DNA of 64,000 bases from positions 1-64,000 of the forward strand of contig CAKNXK010000014.1 of assembly GCA_932182025.1 (NCBI GenBank). Reading direction: 5' to 3'. Positions 41,336-50,791 of this stretch are shown here, one piece after another; position 1 is the first letter of the stretch, and each line of letters begins with the position of its first letter. The position numbers and the translations under genes are program-made. The DNA is from an uncultured Candidatus Melainabacteria bacterium. Lineage in GTDB: Bacteria; Cyanobacteriota; Vampirovibrionia; Gastranaerophilales; Gastranaerophilaceae. The notes beneath the pieces are model-generated. The model saw only the letters and a program-made list of their open reading frames with translations, did not search any database and was not told the origin of the DNA.

Positions 41336-43834
41336 TTATTTCACAACAATATTAACTAATTTTTTAGGAACAACGATTACTTTAACGATTTCTTTGCCAT
41401 CAGTTAATTCCTTGATTTTAGGACTTGATAAAGCAAGTTGCTGCAACTCGTCATTGCTTGCTCCTTCATCTGCTTCAAGTTTGTCTTTAACCTTTCCGTT
41501 AACTTGAACTACAAGCGTAATCTTGCTTGCTTTTGCAAGGTTTTCATCCCATTCGCACCAAGCTGCATCATGAATTGAACCTTCAAAGCCAAGTTCAGTC
41601 CAAATTTCTTCTGACATGTGAACTGTTACAGGTGACATTAACTTGATTAAGCTAATTACAGCAAAGCTAAATACGTTTTTATCTTCTTCGCTTAATTCAC
41701 TCAAGCTGTTGCGCCAATCATAGATTGCGTTTGTAAGCTCACGATACTTAGAAATTACAGTATTAAACTGGAAGTCATTTGAAATATCGTTTGTAATTCC
41801 TTTAATCATAATGTGAACCAAACGAACCAAATCGTCATTTTTACGGTTTAGAGGGAATTCTAGCTTGTAATCTTTTTTGATTAAATCGAAGTTTTCACTC
41901 ACAAGTCTCCAAACTCTGTTCAGGAACTTGTAACAGCCTTCTACGCCGGCGTCTGACCAGTCAAAATCTCTTGCAGGAGGTGAATCAGAAAGGATAAATA
42001 ATCTTGCTGTATCAGCACCGTAGTTTTCAAATATTTCATCAGGGTCAACAGTGTTGCCTTTAGATTTTGACATCTTAGAACCGTCTTTTAGTACCATACC
42101 TTGAGTTAGAAGGTTCTTGAACGGTTCATCAAAGCTCAATAAGCCTAAGTCTTTAAGAGCTTTAGTGAAGAATCTTGAATACAACAAGTGTAAAATTGCG
42201 TGTTCAATACCGCCTACATATTGATCTACAGGAAGCCATTTGTCTACAAGTGTTTTTGCAAATGGTAATTCTGAATTTTTAGCATCAGAAAATCTTAAAT
42301 AATACCAGCTTGAGCAAACAAATGTATCCATTGTATCCATTTCACGTCTTGCTTTACCGCCGCAAACAGGGCAAGTTGTTTCTGCAAATGTCGGAGATGT
42401 TGTAATTGGTGATTTACCTACTACAGAGAAATCAACATCTTTTGGCAGCATTACCGGCAGATTTTCTTCTTTTTCTGGAACAATTCCGCATTTGTCGCAA
42501 TATACAACAGGGATTGGAGCGCCCCAGTATCTCTGACGTGAAATTAACCAGTCACGAAGTCTGTATTGAGTTTTAAATTCGCCAAAACCTTCATCTACAG
42601 ATTTTTGAGTAATAGCTTTTTTAGCTTCTTCATTATTCATTCCGTTAAACTCATTGGAATTAATAAGTTTGCCGCCTTCTTCTGAAACTTCTTCAAGAAC
42701 AATTTCTTCGCCATTGTTAATTTTTTCAAGCATTTTATCTGTTGCTATAACAACTTTTATAGGCATATTATATTTTTTTGCAAAATCAAAGTCTCTTTTA
42801 TCGTGGCTTGGTACTGCCATAACAGCACCTGTACCGTATTCAACAAGAGCATAATCTGCTGTCCACAATGGGAATTCTTCTCCTGTGAACGGATTAATAC
42901 CGTGTGTACCAAGAGGTACTCCTGTTTTTACTCTATCAGTTGAAAGTCTTTCGATTTCAGTAAGCTTACGAGCGTTTGCTCTGTATTCTTCAACAGCTTC
43001 CTTGTTTTCAGGAGTTGTTAGTTTTTCTATATCTTTGTATTCAGGCGCTACAACAAGGTATGTAATACCGTGAACAGTATCAGGTCTTGTAGTATAAACA
43101 GGAACTTCAAGTCCTTCAACTTCTTTAACCTTAAATCTAAAGATTGCACCTTGTGATTTTCCAATCCAGTTAGCCTGCATTGTTTTAACATTGTCACCCC
43201 AACCATCAAGAAGTTTAAGGTCGTCTAATAATCTTTCTGCGTAGTCAGTGATTTTGAAGAACCATTGTGAAAGGTATTTTTTCTCTACAACGCTGTCGCA
43301 TCTCCAGCATTTACCGTCGATTACCTGTTCATTTGCAAGAACTGTTCCGCATTCTTCACACCAGTTAACAGCGGCTTCTTTTTTATAAGCTAAGCCTTTT
43401 TTATAAAGTTGTAAGAATAACCATTGTGTCCATTTGTAATAATCAGGCTTACAAGTGGTTACTTCTCTTTTCCAGTCATAAGACAAACCAAGCATTTTTA
43501 GCTGTTTTGTCATATAAGCGATATTTTCGTCGGTCCATGTTTCAGGGTTAGCGCCATGCTTCATAGCTGCGTTTTCTGCAGGCAGACCAAAACTATCCCA
43601 GCCCATTGGGTGTAATACATTAAAGCCTTGAGCTTTCTTAAATCTTGCGATTACGTCTGTAATTGTATAGTTTCTAACGTGTCCCATGTGCAGTTTCCCT
43701 GACGGATACGGGAACATTGATAGCGCAAAATACTTAGGTTTGTCACTGTCATCAGGCGTATTGAAAACATCTTCTGCTTCCCATTTAGCCTGCCATTTTT
43801 TTTCTATTTCCTGCGGAAAATATCCCTGTTTCAT
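41336..43834 (-). CDS. leuS: Leucyl-tRNA synthetase
   Basis: Class I enzyme charging tRNA-Leu. The HIGH motif appears as HMGH in YPSGKLHMGHVRNYT and KMSKS as KMSKSKGN. The large CP1 editing domain lies between them (about 220-420), and a zinc-type CxxC pair is present in CEECGTV and CPVCGGKA. 832 residues is a normal bacterial length. A GGAGG site precedes the ATG. It is a single gene with its own terminator; metK is downstream on the same strand. Confidence 0.97.
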   Translation of the reverse strand: MKQGYFPQEIEKKWQAKWEAEDVFNTPDDSDKPKYFALSMFPYPSGKLHMGHVRNYTITDVIARFKKAQGFNVLHPMGWDSFGLPAENAAMKHGANPETWTDENIAYMTKQLKMLGLSYDWKREVTTCKPDYYKWTQWLFLQLYKKGLAYKKEAAVNWCEECGTVLANEQVIDGKCWRCDSVVEKKYLSQWFFKITDYAERLLDDLKLLDGWGDNVKTMQANWIGKSQGAIFRFKVKEVEGLEVPVYTTRPDTVHGITYLVVAPEYKDIEKLTTPENKEAVEEYRANARKLTEIERLSTDRVKTGVPLGTHGINPFTGEEFPLWTADYALVEYGTGAVMAVPSHDKRDFDFAKKYNMPIKVVIATDKMLEKINNGEEIVLEEVSEEGGKLINSNEFNGMNNEEAKKAITQKSVDEGFGEFKTQYRLRDWLISRQRYWGAPIPVVYCDKCGIVPEKEENLPVMLPKDVDFSVVGKSPITTSPTFAETTCPVCGGKARREMDTMDTFVCSSWYYLRFSDAKNSELPFAKTLVDKWLPVDQYVGGIEHAILHLLYSRFFTKALKDLGLLSFDEPFKNLLTQGMVLKDGSKMSKSKGNTVDPDEIFENYGADTARLFILSDSPPARDFDWSDAGVEGCYKFLNRVWRLVSENFDLIKKDYKLEFPLNRKNDDLVRLVHIMIKGITNDISNDFQFNTVISKYRELTNAIYDWRNSLSELSEEDKNVFSFAVISLIKLMSPVTVHMSEEIWTELGFEGSIHDAAWCEWDENLAKASKITLVVQVNGKVKDKLEADEGASNDELQQLALSSPKIKELTDGKEIVKVIVVPKKLVNIVVK

Positions 43835-43909
43835 TAGCTTCCTCCATTATCAAAAATTATTTTATCATAAAAATACACAATTAGCGCTTTTCTTATTAAA
43901 AAAAATAAT

Positions 43910-43922
43910 TATAATAGAAATA
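43910..43922 (+). promoter_or_regulatory. -10 box six bases before a start codon (leaderless mRNA)
   Basis: TATAAT (43910-43915) ends 6 nt before the ATG at 43922, with no Shine-Dalgarno between. A transcript from it would begin at about the start codon. Confidence 0.45.
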
Positions 43923-44407
43923 TGAAGAAATTATTTATTTTGTTTTTTGCATTTTTATTTTGCTCTGTTAACGCTGAGGTCTTAGAAGCAGGTGTTTCTA
44001 TAGAAGAGGTTCCAAAGGCTTTATACGGAGGATGGAGAATAACAGCTCATTTAGACACTACAAATGCACGCTCCTCTTTTAAGCCTCAAAGTCTTGATTT
44101 CTGGACTTTATCACGAGTTGGAGACTCGATATCACTAGATAATCCTATGAGCGGAGCAAATTCAACAATATCAGTCAAAACTGTTGAAGGCAATCTGGTA
44201 GTATTTTCTAAAAAAACACCTTATGACAACAACAAAGTTCTGACAGATATTGTAACAATTCGATTAAATGAAGACTCTTTTACGGGAATTAATGACCTTA
44301 AGCTTGAAACATTTTCCCTTATTGATAATCATCTAATGAAAACAGAAACCGCAAAATATATTATCAAAGGTGAGAAAATTTCAGGAGATAGTATATTAAA
44401 CAATTAG
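43922..44407 (+). CDS. Exported protein of unknown function
   Basis: 161 residues with a signal peptide (MKKLFILFFAFLFCSVNA, cleavage before EVLEAG). The Cys is not in a lipobox, so this is a secreted or periplasmic protein. The mature part is beta-rich (WRITAHLDTTN, FWTLSRVGDSISLDNP), perhaps a small lipocalin-like barrel; that is only an impression. Its 3' end overlaps the convergent gene by 4 bp. Confidence 0.65.
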   Translation: MKKLFILFFAFLFCSVNAEVLEAGVSIEEVPKALYGGWRITAHLDTTNARSSFKPQSLDFWTLSRVGDSISLDNPMSGANSTISVKTVEGNLVVFSKKTPYDNNKVLTDIVTIRLNEDSFTGINDLKLETFSLIDNHLMKTETAKYIIKGEKISGDSILNN

Positions 44408-45417
44408 TTTATTTTAAAGGCTAGTTCCCCATCATTAAAGAATAATTCTTTTTTACCTTCTTTTGTCATTGCATAGAAACCATTAAGTTTTCCATTTGAA
44501 TCAAACCATTCCTGCAAGAGTTCATTCCATTTTTGCTCATATTTATAACAAGTTATTACTTTAACATTTCCATCAGGTGTGTACTGTACCCATGTTTTGC
44601 TATTTGGAGTATTTTTATATTTATTTATTTCAATTAAGGTTCCTTCTAAATTAAAATCAAACGATTGTGTTATATTAAATTCTTTGTCGAAAGTATTTAC
44701 ATGTATTGTTTCATTATTACTGTTTAATAAATACCTATTTCCGGCAGCATCACTATATTCGCCCTTTAATTTTATTTCTGATACGATTTCGGGATTAAGT
44801 TTTTCAGGGATTTCCTCTGCCGTTAACTTTTTGGGAAGTTCTCCATCATAAACCAATCTTGGCATTACTTTGATTGGAACTTCCGGTTTTAAGCGAGAAA
44901 TAGTTCCATCTTCGTTAAAATGTCTAAGAGAAACGGTTTCTCCTTTTTTTGCTTCAATAATACGCATTTTCCCGTTGATGTTTTTGTAAACAGCGTAATC
45001 ATCGCCTTGTGAAACCGTCTCTTTGATTAGTTTTCCGTCTTCTGCATATTCAAAAGAATGGGTCCTGCCTGTTACTTCGTTTTTGATTGAGTCTTTTTTC
45101 TCTTTGATTGCATCATTATAGAGTTCTTTAAAACTTTTCTTTACTTCTGCTGTACTTGTTTCTTCAGCTTTCTTTGTACCTTCTTCTTTTGCAGCTTTTG
45201 CAGCTCCGCCTAAAGCTTTTTGTATTCCTTCGCCTAAGTATCCTTTATGACCTAAAACGCCAAGAGTTACAAGAGATAATGCAGCACCTACTCCAATTAG
45301 TGCTTTTTGATTATTATTACCGGTTGCCTGTTCCTTAGTATCAATTGTTTGAGTTTTTGGCTGTTGTCTTTCAATCATTGGAGGTATGTTTGCTGTGCTA
45401 ACTGCATTAATTGGCAT
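44404..45417 (-). CDS. Lineage-type protein with membrane segment and MORN/YD-like repeats
   Basis: 337 residues. After a polar N-terminus there is one hydrophobic segment (about 37-56), then an Ala/Lys-rich linker, and from about residue 90 a beta-repeat region in which short phrases recur: EYAEDGKLIKETV, HFNEDGTISRL, DFNLEGTLIEIN, WFDSNGKLNGFY. This [YF]-x(2)-[DN]G-K/T-L pattern resembles MORN/toxin_YwqK antitoxin-type repeats. GGAG precedes the ATG. No effector or toxin domain is seen. Confidence 0.65.
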   Translation of the reverse strand: MPINAVSTANIPPMIERQQPKTQTIDTKEQATGNNNQKALIGVGAALSLVTLGVLGHKGYLGEGIQKALGGAAKAAKEEGTKKAEETSTAEVKKSFKELYNDAIKEKKDSIKNEVTGRTHSFEYAEDGKLIKETVSQGDDYAVYKNINGKMRIIEAKKGETVSLRHFNEDGTISRLKPEVPIKVMPRLVYDGELPKKLTAEEIPEKLNPEIVSEIKLKGEYSDAAGNRYLLNSNNETIHVNTFDKEFNITQSFDFNLEGTLIEINKYKNTPNSKTWVQYTPDGNVKVITCYKYEQKWNELLQEWFDSNGKLNGFYAMTKEGKKELFFNDGELAFKIN

Positions 45418-45512
45418 AAAAATTTCTCCTACATCTATACTTAATTATATAAAAATGCAGGAGAAATTATAATTGCTAATATTGTAAAGATAAATTAATC
45501 TTTATTTACCCC

Positions 45513-45674
45513 TTAGCAGCCTTCTGTAAACATATCTTTGCCTACTGAACAAAGCGGACATACCCAATCTTCTGGTAAGTCTAAGAAATCAGTTCCCGGT
45601 TGTACTCCGTTATCAGGATCACCTTTTTCAGGGTCATAAACATAGTGACAAACTTCGCATACGTATCTTTGCAT
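45513..45674 (-). CDS. Rubredoxin
   Basis: A 53-residue electron carrier with a single Fe(Cys)4 centre. The ligands are two CxxC pairs, CEVC near the N-terminus and CPLC near residue 39, with the usual YVYDPEKGDPDNG and PEDWVCP segments between them. The GGAGG site is 6-10 nt before the ATG. It lies 28 bp after the flavodiiron protein gene and should be its direct electron donor. The stop codon is followed at once by GGGGTAAATAAA, as at ilvC. Confidence 0.95.
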   Translation of the reverse strand: MQRYVCEVCHYVYDPEKGDPDNGVQPGTDFLDLPEDWVCPLCSVGKDMFTEGC

Positions 45675-45702
45675 AATTATTTCCTCCTTTTTTTATATTA
45701 AA

Positions 45703-46884
45703 CTATACTTTTAAAGAATTTACTATTGTATTTACAACATTATCCAATTCGGTAATTTGTTCTTCTTTAAGCGTTGATTTTATACAGAAAATATCATTCA
45801 AAAATTCTGTACCTTTTAATTTTTCTAATTCTGCTCTCATTTGCCCCCCACAAGTTGCAGCCCAAGAGCCGTTTTCAATGAGTACAAATTTTCTGTTTTG
45901 AAGATTATGTGAAATAATCTGGTGTAAAAATACATGCATAGATTCAAAGACCCCTGTATTATATGTTGTTGAACCCATAACAATATGCGAGTATTTGAAC
46001 GCTTCTGCTAAAACTATTGATGAATCCGCATAAGACATATTAAACATTTTGATACTTTTGACACCCTTATCCGCAAGTTTACCGGCAAGAATCTCAAGAA
46101 CATTTTCTGTTCCGCCATATACAGAAGAATATGCGATTAAAACACCTTTTTCCTCCGGTTCATACAATGACCATTTGTTATATTTTTCAAAAGCCAATTT
46201 AATATCATTTTTTAAAATAGTGCCATGAAGGGGACAAATCATTTCAATATCAAGTGCAGCGGCTTTTTTAAGCAGCATTTGAACCTGCATTCCATATTTG
46301 CCAACAATATTTGTGTAGTATCTTCTTGCTTCATCTATGTTTAGATTATCATAAAGATTCCCGCTGATAGCTCCAAATGAACCAAAAGCATCAGCAGAAA
46401 ATAATGTTTTTGTTGTTTTGTCATAAGTTACCATAACCTCAGGCCAATGAACCATTGGTGCAAGGACAAATTGTAATTCGTGCTTTCCTGTATTTAACGT
46501 ATCGCCTTCTTTTACTATTAGTGCATTAAAATCAAAATCAAAAAATTGTTTAATCATTTGTTCTGCTTTAGCTGTGCAAACAATTTTTGTTTCAGGGTAT
46601 TTTTCAATAACATCTTCAATTAGAGCAGCATGATCCGGCTCCATGTGATGTATAACCAAATAATCAAGCTTGTTTTCTCCTAATGCTGCTTTTAAATTCT
46701 TAAAGAATTGAACATCACAAGACTTATCTACAGTGTCGAAAAGCACGGTTTTTTCATCTTTTAAAAGATATGAATTATATGAAACTCCGTCAGGAACTTT
46801 GTATGCGCTTTCAAAAAGTGCCAATTTCCTGTCTGAACAACCGATATAAATTAAATCATCCGTAATGTTTCTAATATTATGCAT
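45703..46884 (-). CDS. Flavodiiron protein (rubredoxin:oxygen/NO oxidoreductase)
   Basis: Reduces O2 to water (or NO to N2O) to protect anaerobic metabolism. The N-terminal metallo-beta-lactamase-like domain has the diiron ligands: H80, E82, D84 and H85 in HHMEPDHAA, then a His in VHWPE, an Asp in FSADAFG and a His in CPLHG. The C-terminal flavodoxin domain (about 250-393) starts AYSSVYGGTENVLE. 393 residues is the standard two-domain form. GAGG for its ATG lies in the last codons of hpt. Rubredoxin follows, completing the pair. Confidence 0.95.
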   Translation of the reverse strand: MHNIRNITDDLIYIGCSDRKLALFESAYKVPDGVSYNSYLLKDEKTVLFDTVDKSCDVQFFKNLKAALGENKLDYLVIHHMEPDHAALIEDVIEKYPETKIVCTAKAEQMIKQFFDFDFNALIVKEGDTLNTGKHELQFVLAPMVHWPEVMVTYDKTTKTLFSADAFGSFGAISGNLYDNLNIDEARRYYTNIVGKYGMQVQMLLKKAAALDIEMICPLHGTILKNDIKLAFEKYNKWSLYEPEEKGVLIAYSSVYGGTENVLEILAGKLADKGVKSIKMFNMSYADSSIVLAEAFKYSHIVMGSTTYNTGVFESMHVFLHQIISHNLQNRKFVLIENGSWAATCGGQMRAELEKLKGTEFLNDIFCIKSTLKEEQITELDNVVNTIVNSLKV

Positions 46885-46886
46885 AA

Positions 46887-47417
46887 TTATACCTCTACAT
46901 ACCCAATATAAGGAATATTTCTATAATACCCGTCATAATCAAGTCCATAACCTACTAAAAACTTATTATCCACTTCAAAACAATAATAATCAGCATCGAT
47001 ATCAACTTCTCTTTTAACTTTTTTGTCTAGAAGTGAGCAGAATTTCAAAGTTTTAGCTCTAAAATTCAAATTAATAAAATCAACTAAAAACTTTGCCGTG
47101 TGTCCTGTGTCAATAATATCTTCAACAATTAATACGTTTTTACCATTCAAATCAGGTAATGAAATATCAACAGCATTAACTTTTCCTGAGGAAGCAAATG
47201 CTGATCCATAGCTCGAAAGTCTAATAAATTCCATTTTTACAGGCATTTTTAAATGTTTTGAAAGATCAACCATAAACATTACAGAGCCTTTTAATACACA
47301 AATCAGATAAAGTTCCTCATCTCCATAAACCTCGTTTAAATGTTTGCCGAGTTTAGAAATTTCTTCTTGGATATTTTCAGAATTAAATAATACTTTTAAA
47401 TCGCTCTCTTTAATCAT
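46887..47417 (-). CDS. hpt: Hypoxanthine phosphoribosyltransferase
   Basis: Purine salvage: hypoxanthine or guanine plus PRPP gives IMP or GMP. The PRPP-binding motif VLIVEDIIDTGHTA is clear, as are the LYLICVLKGSVMF segment and the DYDGYYRNIPYIG C-terminus. 176 residues is normal. The ATG follows the tilS stop with no gap. The tilS-hpt order is conserved in many Gram-positive genomes. Confidence 0.95.
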   Translation of the reverse strand: MIKESDLKVLFNSENIQEEISKLGKHLNEVYGDEELYLICVLKGSVMFMVDLSKHLKMPVKMEFIRLSSYGSAFASSGKVNAVDISLPDLNGKNVLIVEDIIDTGHTAKFLVDFINLNFRAKTLKFCSLLDKKVKREVDIDADYYCFEVDNKFLVGYGLDYDGYYRNIPYIGYVEV

Positions 47418-48761
47418 TTATATTACCTCTATAACGTGAGTTGGAACACTTGTCACACCTATTTTATTACTTAAACCTACTCCAACAACCCACAACACTT
47501 CATTATCATTAGCTAATAATAAAATTTCATCACGCTTATGTTTGCTAACTCCTTTTGAATTAAGATATTTTTTTAATTTCATTGTTCCGCGCATTCCAAA
47601 AGGATTTATAATATCACCATCTCTGCGTGTTCTGAGTGTTAATGGCATTTCGATTTTAGATAAATCTGCATAAATAAAGCTGGCTGCTGCATCCGGGAAT
47701 ATAAATATTTCTTTCTCAACATATTTTTTTAATACAAGAGTTTTTTCGCCAATATTGTACTCTCCTTCACCGTTAATAATAGTTTCAGGAAACGCAACTT
47801 TTTCTTTTGTAGTACGATGTGGAATTGTTTCTATAATTTTTCCGTCTACATAAAGCCATTTTGCAGTAGCAAGAGATAAGGTACTGCCATTTTTACGTGA
47901 TAAATTTGCTTCGATAAACTCATAAATCTCGTTAATTTTTTTGAAATCATAGTCCAAATCAAATTTTTGGATATATTCGTGTATAAATCTCTTTTTTACA
48001 GCTCCAGAAAGTTTTTTATAAGCTTCTGAGATGATTTTATCATCTTTTATAACATCGCTTCTTAAAGTGCTTAAATATTCTTCAATAATTTCGTTTTCGC
48101 TTGTAGAAACCTCTGCTAATGTATTTAGCGAGTCTTTTACTGAGGAATTTATTTTCTCTAATGCAGGGATTATATTTAATCTTAAATAATTCCTTTTGTA
48201 ATTAATATCAGCGTTTGAGCTGTCATTATTAGGGTTTAAGTTGTTTTTTTCGCAATAATTAACAATTTCAGCTCTTGTAGTTTTTAATAGCGGTCTATAG
48301 AAACAATTTCTTTTTTCAGAAATTCCTTTTAATCCAACAAGTCCGGTTCCCTTAGTTACTCTATATAACACTGTTTCAGCATTATCATCTTTGTTATGTG
48401 CTGTAAAAACGGCATCAGCATCATATTCTTCTTTTGCTTCTTCGAAAAATTCATATCGTGCGATTCTAGCTTCATTTTCGCTTTTTTTAAGTCCCTCCGG
48501 AGCTGTTGTTGTATAAAACTCCATACCGCGTGAGGCTGCAAAAAGTCTGCAAACTTCTTGCTCTTTTAAAGCTTCTTCGCCGCGCCAATTGTGATTAAAA
48601 TGCGCTGCAATAACTGTCATTTCCCAGAATTCTTCCTGTTCCTTGGCTTTTGCAAGAATATCAAGAAGGCACATTGAATCATAGCCTCCGGAGAAGCCTA
48701 CAATAATAGTTTTATCCTGTAGTTCATACTTCCTTAAAAACTCGGCTATTCTTTCTAACAT
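47418..48761 (-). CDS. tilS: tRNA(Ile)-lysidine synthetase TilS
   Basis: Converts the wobble C34 of tRNA-Ile(CAU) to lysidine. The N-type PP-loop is VGFSGGYDSMCLL, where the common SGGxDS has Tyr. The AHFNHNWRGEEA segment and FTAHNKDDNAETVLYRV follow. The C-terminal domain (from about 370) has TRRDGDIINPFGMRGTMKLKKYL. 447 residues is full length. It overlaps the Clp-N gene by 7 bp. Confidence 0.95.
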   Translation of the reverse strand: MLERIAEFLRKYELQDKTIIVGFSGGYDSMCLLDILAKAKEQEEFWEMTVIAAHFNHNWRGEEALKEQEVCRLFAASRGMEFYTTTAPEGLKKSENEARIARYEFFEEAKEEYDADAVFTAHNKDDNAETVLYRVTKGTGLVGLKGISEKRNCFYRPLLKTTRAEIVNYCEKNNLNPNNDSSNADINYKRNYLRLNIIPALEKINSSVKDSLNTLAEVSTSENEIIEEYLSTLRSDVIKDDKIISEAYKKLSGAVKKRFIHEYIQKFDLDYDFKKINEIYEFIEANLSRKNGSTLSLATAKWLYVDGKIIETIPHRTTKEKVAFPETIINGEGEYNIGEKTLVLKKYVEKEIFIFPDAAASFIYADLSKIEMPLTLRTRRDGDIINPFGMRGTMKLKKYLNSKGVSKHKRDEILLLANDNEVLWVVGVGLSNKIGVTSVPTHVIEVI

Positions 48762-50089
48762 TTATTCCCCATAATGCCGTGTTTGATTTCAATTGCATCA
48801 ACGCCTAGTGTATCAAGAACCTTCATAGCAAGCGAGTCCGGTTCTTCTGTTATAGCAATAAGCAAATCAACAGCTTCAATTCGTTGTCTATTAGCTTTTT
48901 TAGCACGAAGCCAGGCTTTTTCCAGAACTCTTTTTGCACGTTTTGTGAAAACAATTTCTTTATCAAAGTACTCGTTTCCATATCCAATAAGGTTTTCTAC
49001 TACTATTCTTGCATCTTTAAGAGTGATTTCCAAATTGTTTAATACATCAAATGCGATACTTGCGCCTTCGCTTAAAATTCCTAACAAGAACATTTCTGTT
49101 CCTACAACATTTCTTCCAATTCTTCTTGCTTCTTCTTTTGCAAGTTTCATTATAAGAAGAGTTTCAGGCATTTGTTTTTCAATAGGCTTAAGAATATCTT
49201 CGCTTAACTTTTCTTCATTCACACCAAGTGATTTAATGATTTCATAAGCTAAACCTTTTTTATTTTTTAACACACTCAACATAATATGTTCTGGTGTAAT
49301 TACAGACGAGCCCAGTTCTTTAGCAGTTTGTAAAGCCAAATTCATCATTAAAAAAGCGTTTGGTGTAAAAATAATCTTTTTATCTTCGTATTCGGATTTT
49401 CTTGAAGATATTGAGGCAAGTTTTTGTTCAAAGTTTTCAGCATTAATTCCATAATTATGGATTGTTTCTAATAAATTAGATGACTCTGATTCCAAAATAG
49501 AAGCAACGATTTGCTCTGTTCCAAGGATTTCGTAACCGGCTGCTGAAAGTTTTGAAACAGCTCTGTCTAATACTTCTGAAACACCTTCATAAGCTGATTC
49601 AAAAGAACTGTGCTTTTCTTCGTCCTCTTCTGCCTCCGGATGTTCTAATCTTTTTATTTTTCTAAGAACAAGTTTTGTAAGTAATTCTCTTGCATTATTA
49701 ATATCAAAATTGAATTTTTCGAGAATTGATTGAATGTTTGATGTTTTATCCGTGATTACGGATAAAAACAAGTGTTCAAATAAGATATTGGTATTTCCTG
49801 ATTTTGAAGCTAAATCAAGAGTATGTTTAAGAATTTCTTTTACATTGTGATTAAAAGGTAAATTATCAAGTGTTTTAGAGGAAGTTCTAGTGTATTTTAA
49901 AACCTCCTCTTGAACAGCTTCCGGTGTAACGTTGTACATTCTAAAAAGCTTTAGAGAAACTCCGCGAGCTTCTGTTACAAGTGCAAGCAAAAGATGCTCA
50001 GGATATACTTCTGAACTCTTTAATTCTTTAGCAAGTCTTTGAGCTTCGCTTACGGCGTTAATAGCTTTTTCTGTAAAACGTTCAAACAT
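48755..50089 (-). CDS. Protein of three tandem Clp N-terminal domains, no ATPase
   Basis: 444 residues made only of Clp_N half-repeats. The first, MFERFTEKAINAVSEAQRLA with PEHLLLALV, is like the start of ClpC. Five further copies follow with the markers FEHLFLSVI, GTEQIVASI, TPEHIMLSVL, GTEMFLLGI and EAVDLLIAI, giving three complete domains. No Walker motif is present. Clp_N domains bind substrates or adaptors for ClpC/ClpB, so this could be an adaptor or a decoy. That is inference. A short weak AGGT site precedes the ATG. Confidence 0.8.
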   Translation of the reverse strand: MFERFTEKAINAVSEAQRLAKELKSSEVYPEHLLLALVTEARGVSLKLFRMYNVTPEAVQEEVLKYTRTSSKTLDNLPFNHNVKEILKHTLDLASKSGNTNILFEHLFLSVITDKTSNIQSILEKFNFDINNARELLTKLVLRKIKRLEHPEAEEDEEKHSSFESAYEGVSEVLDRAVSKLSAAGYEILGTEQIVASILESESSNLLETIHNYGINAENFEQKLASISSRKSEYEDKKIIFTPNAFLMMNLALQTAKELGSSVITPEHIMLSVLKNKKGLAYEIIKSLGVNEEKLSEDILKPIEKQMPETLLIMKLAKEEARRIGRNVVGTEMFLLGILSEGASIAFDVLNNLEITLKDARIVVENLIGYGNEYFDKEIVFTKRAKRVLEKAWLRAKKANRQRIEAVDLLIAITEEPDSLAMKVLDTLGVDAIEIKHGIMGNKC

Positions 50090-50096
50090 AAATTAC

Positions 50097-50375
50097 CTAT
50101 TCTTCTACTTCGTCATCTTCGTATTCAAGGTTTTCGATATATTCGCAAACTTTATCGAATTCTTCTTCATTTTCAATGCTCTTGAAGTAGTAATCTTCGC
50201 CTTCTTCGTAGCATTCCATTAAGATAAGTTCAGGTTCCTCAGCGCTTTCATCTTCGATTGGTAAAAGTGTAGCGTAAGTTTTACCTTCAAAATCTACGAT
50301 ATCGTATACTTCGCATTTTGTTACATTACCTTCTTCATCGGTAATTTCAACATAGTTTAATTCTTCTTCTGACAT
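50097..50375 (-). CDS. Acidic DUF1292 protein
   Basis: 92 residues, extremely acidic, beginning MSEEELNYVEITDEEGN, with the typical DUF1292 core (VEITDEEGN..C.V.DIVDFEGKTYATLLP, then ELILMECYEEGEDYYF). Function unknown. Firmicutes carry the same pairing with ruvX (yrzL-yrrK-yrzB), and here ruvX is 11 bp upstream. A GGAG site precedes the ATG. Confidence 0.85.
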   Translation of the reverse strand: MSEEELNYVEITDEEGNVTKCEVYDIVDFEGKTYATLLPIEDESAEEPELILMECYEEGEDYYFKSIENEEEFDKVCEYIENLEYEDDEVEE

Positions 50376-50386
50376 TTTAGTCTCCT

Positions 50387-50791
50387 TTATTGTTTTCTAC
50401 TTAAATATTGTTCAAGAATAACGCAGGCACTTTCCATATCCACTAAGCCTTTGTTTTTTCTAAAATCTACTTTTCTGGAACGAAGTCTTGATTCAGCTTC
50501 TTCTGAAGTTAGACGTTCATCTTCAAATATTATATCAAAACCAAGAATTTTTTGTGCAAAATCTATGCAGTTTTGCGCTTGAAACCCTACAGAATCATCC
50601 ATGTTGATAGGTTTTCCTACAACAATTTTTTCAACACGGTTTTCTTTGGCAATTTTAATAATCTCTTCAATAGCTTTGTTTTCAGGTTCTCTGGCTATAA
50701 AAGAATGCGGTGTTGCAATCACTTGAAGATAGTCGCTCAGTGCGATTCCAATCCTCTTTGTTCCAACATCAAGTGCCATTATTTTATGCAT
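50387..50791 (-). CDS. ruvX: RuvX/YqgF pre-16S rRNA nuclease, Holliday junction resolvase-like
   Basis: RNase H-fold protein that processes pre-16S rRNA 5' ends and is named as a putative resolvase. ALDVGTKRIGIALSD has the first catalytic Asp, VVGKPINMD follows, and FEDERLTSEEAE carries the second acidic residue. GTG at 50803 opens the frame, but I take the ATG at 50791, which overlaps the upstream stop as TAATG (134 residues). Translational coupling replaces a Shine-Dalgarno. Confidence 0.92.
   Translation of the reverse strand: MHKIMALDVGTKRIGIALSDYLQVIATPHSFIAREPENKAIEEIIKIAKENRVEKIVVGKPINMDDSVGFQAQNCIDFAQKILGFDIIFEDERLTSEEAESRLRSRKVDFRKNKGLVDMESACVILEQYLSRKQ

Noticed and set aside
44404..45417. 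Toxin or polymorphic effector based on YD-like repeats
   Set aside because: The repeat region is short and ends without any recognisable toxin domain, and no immunity gene follows.
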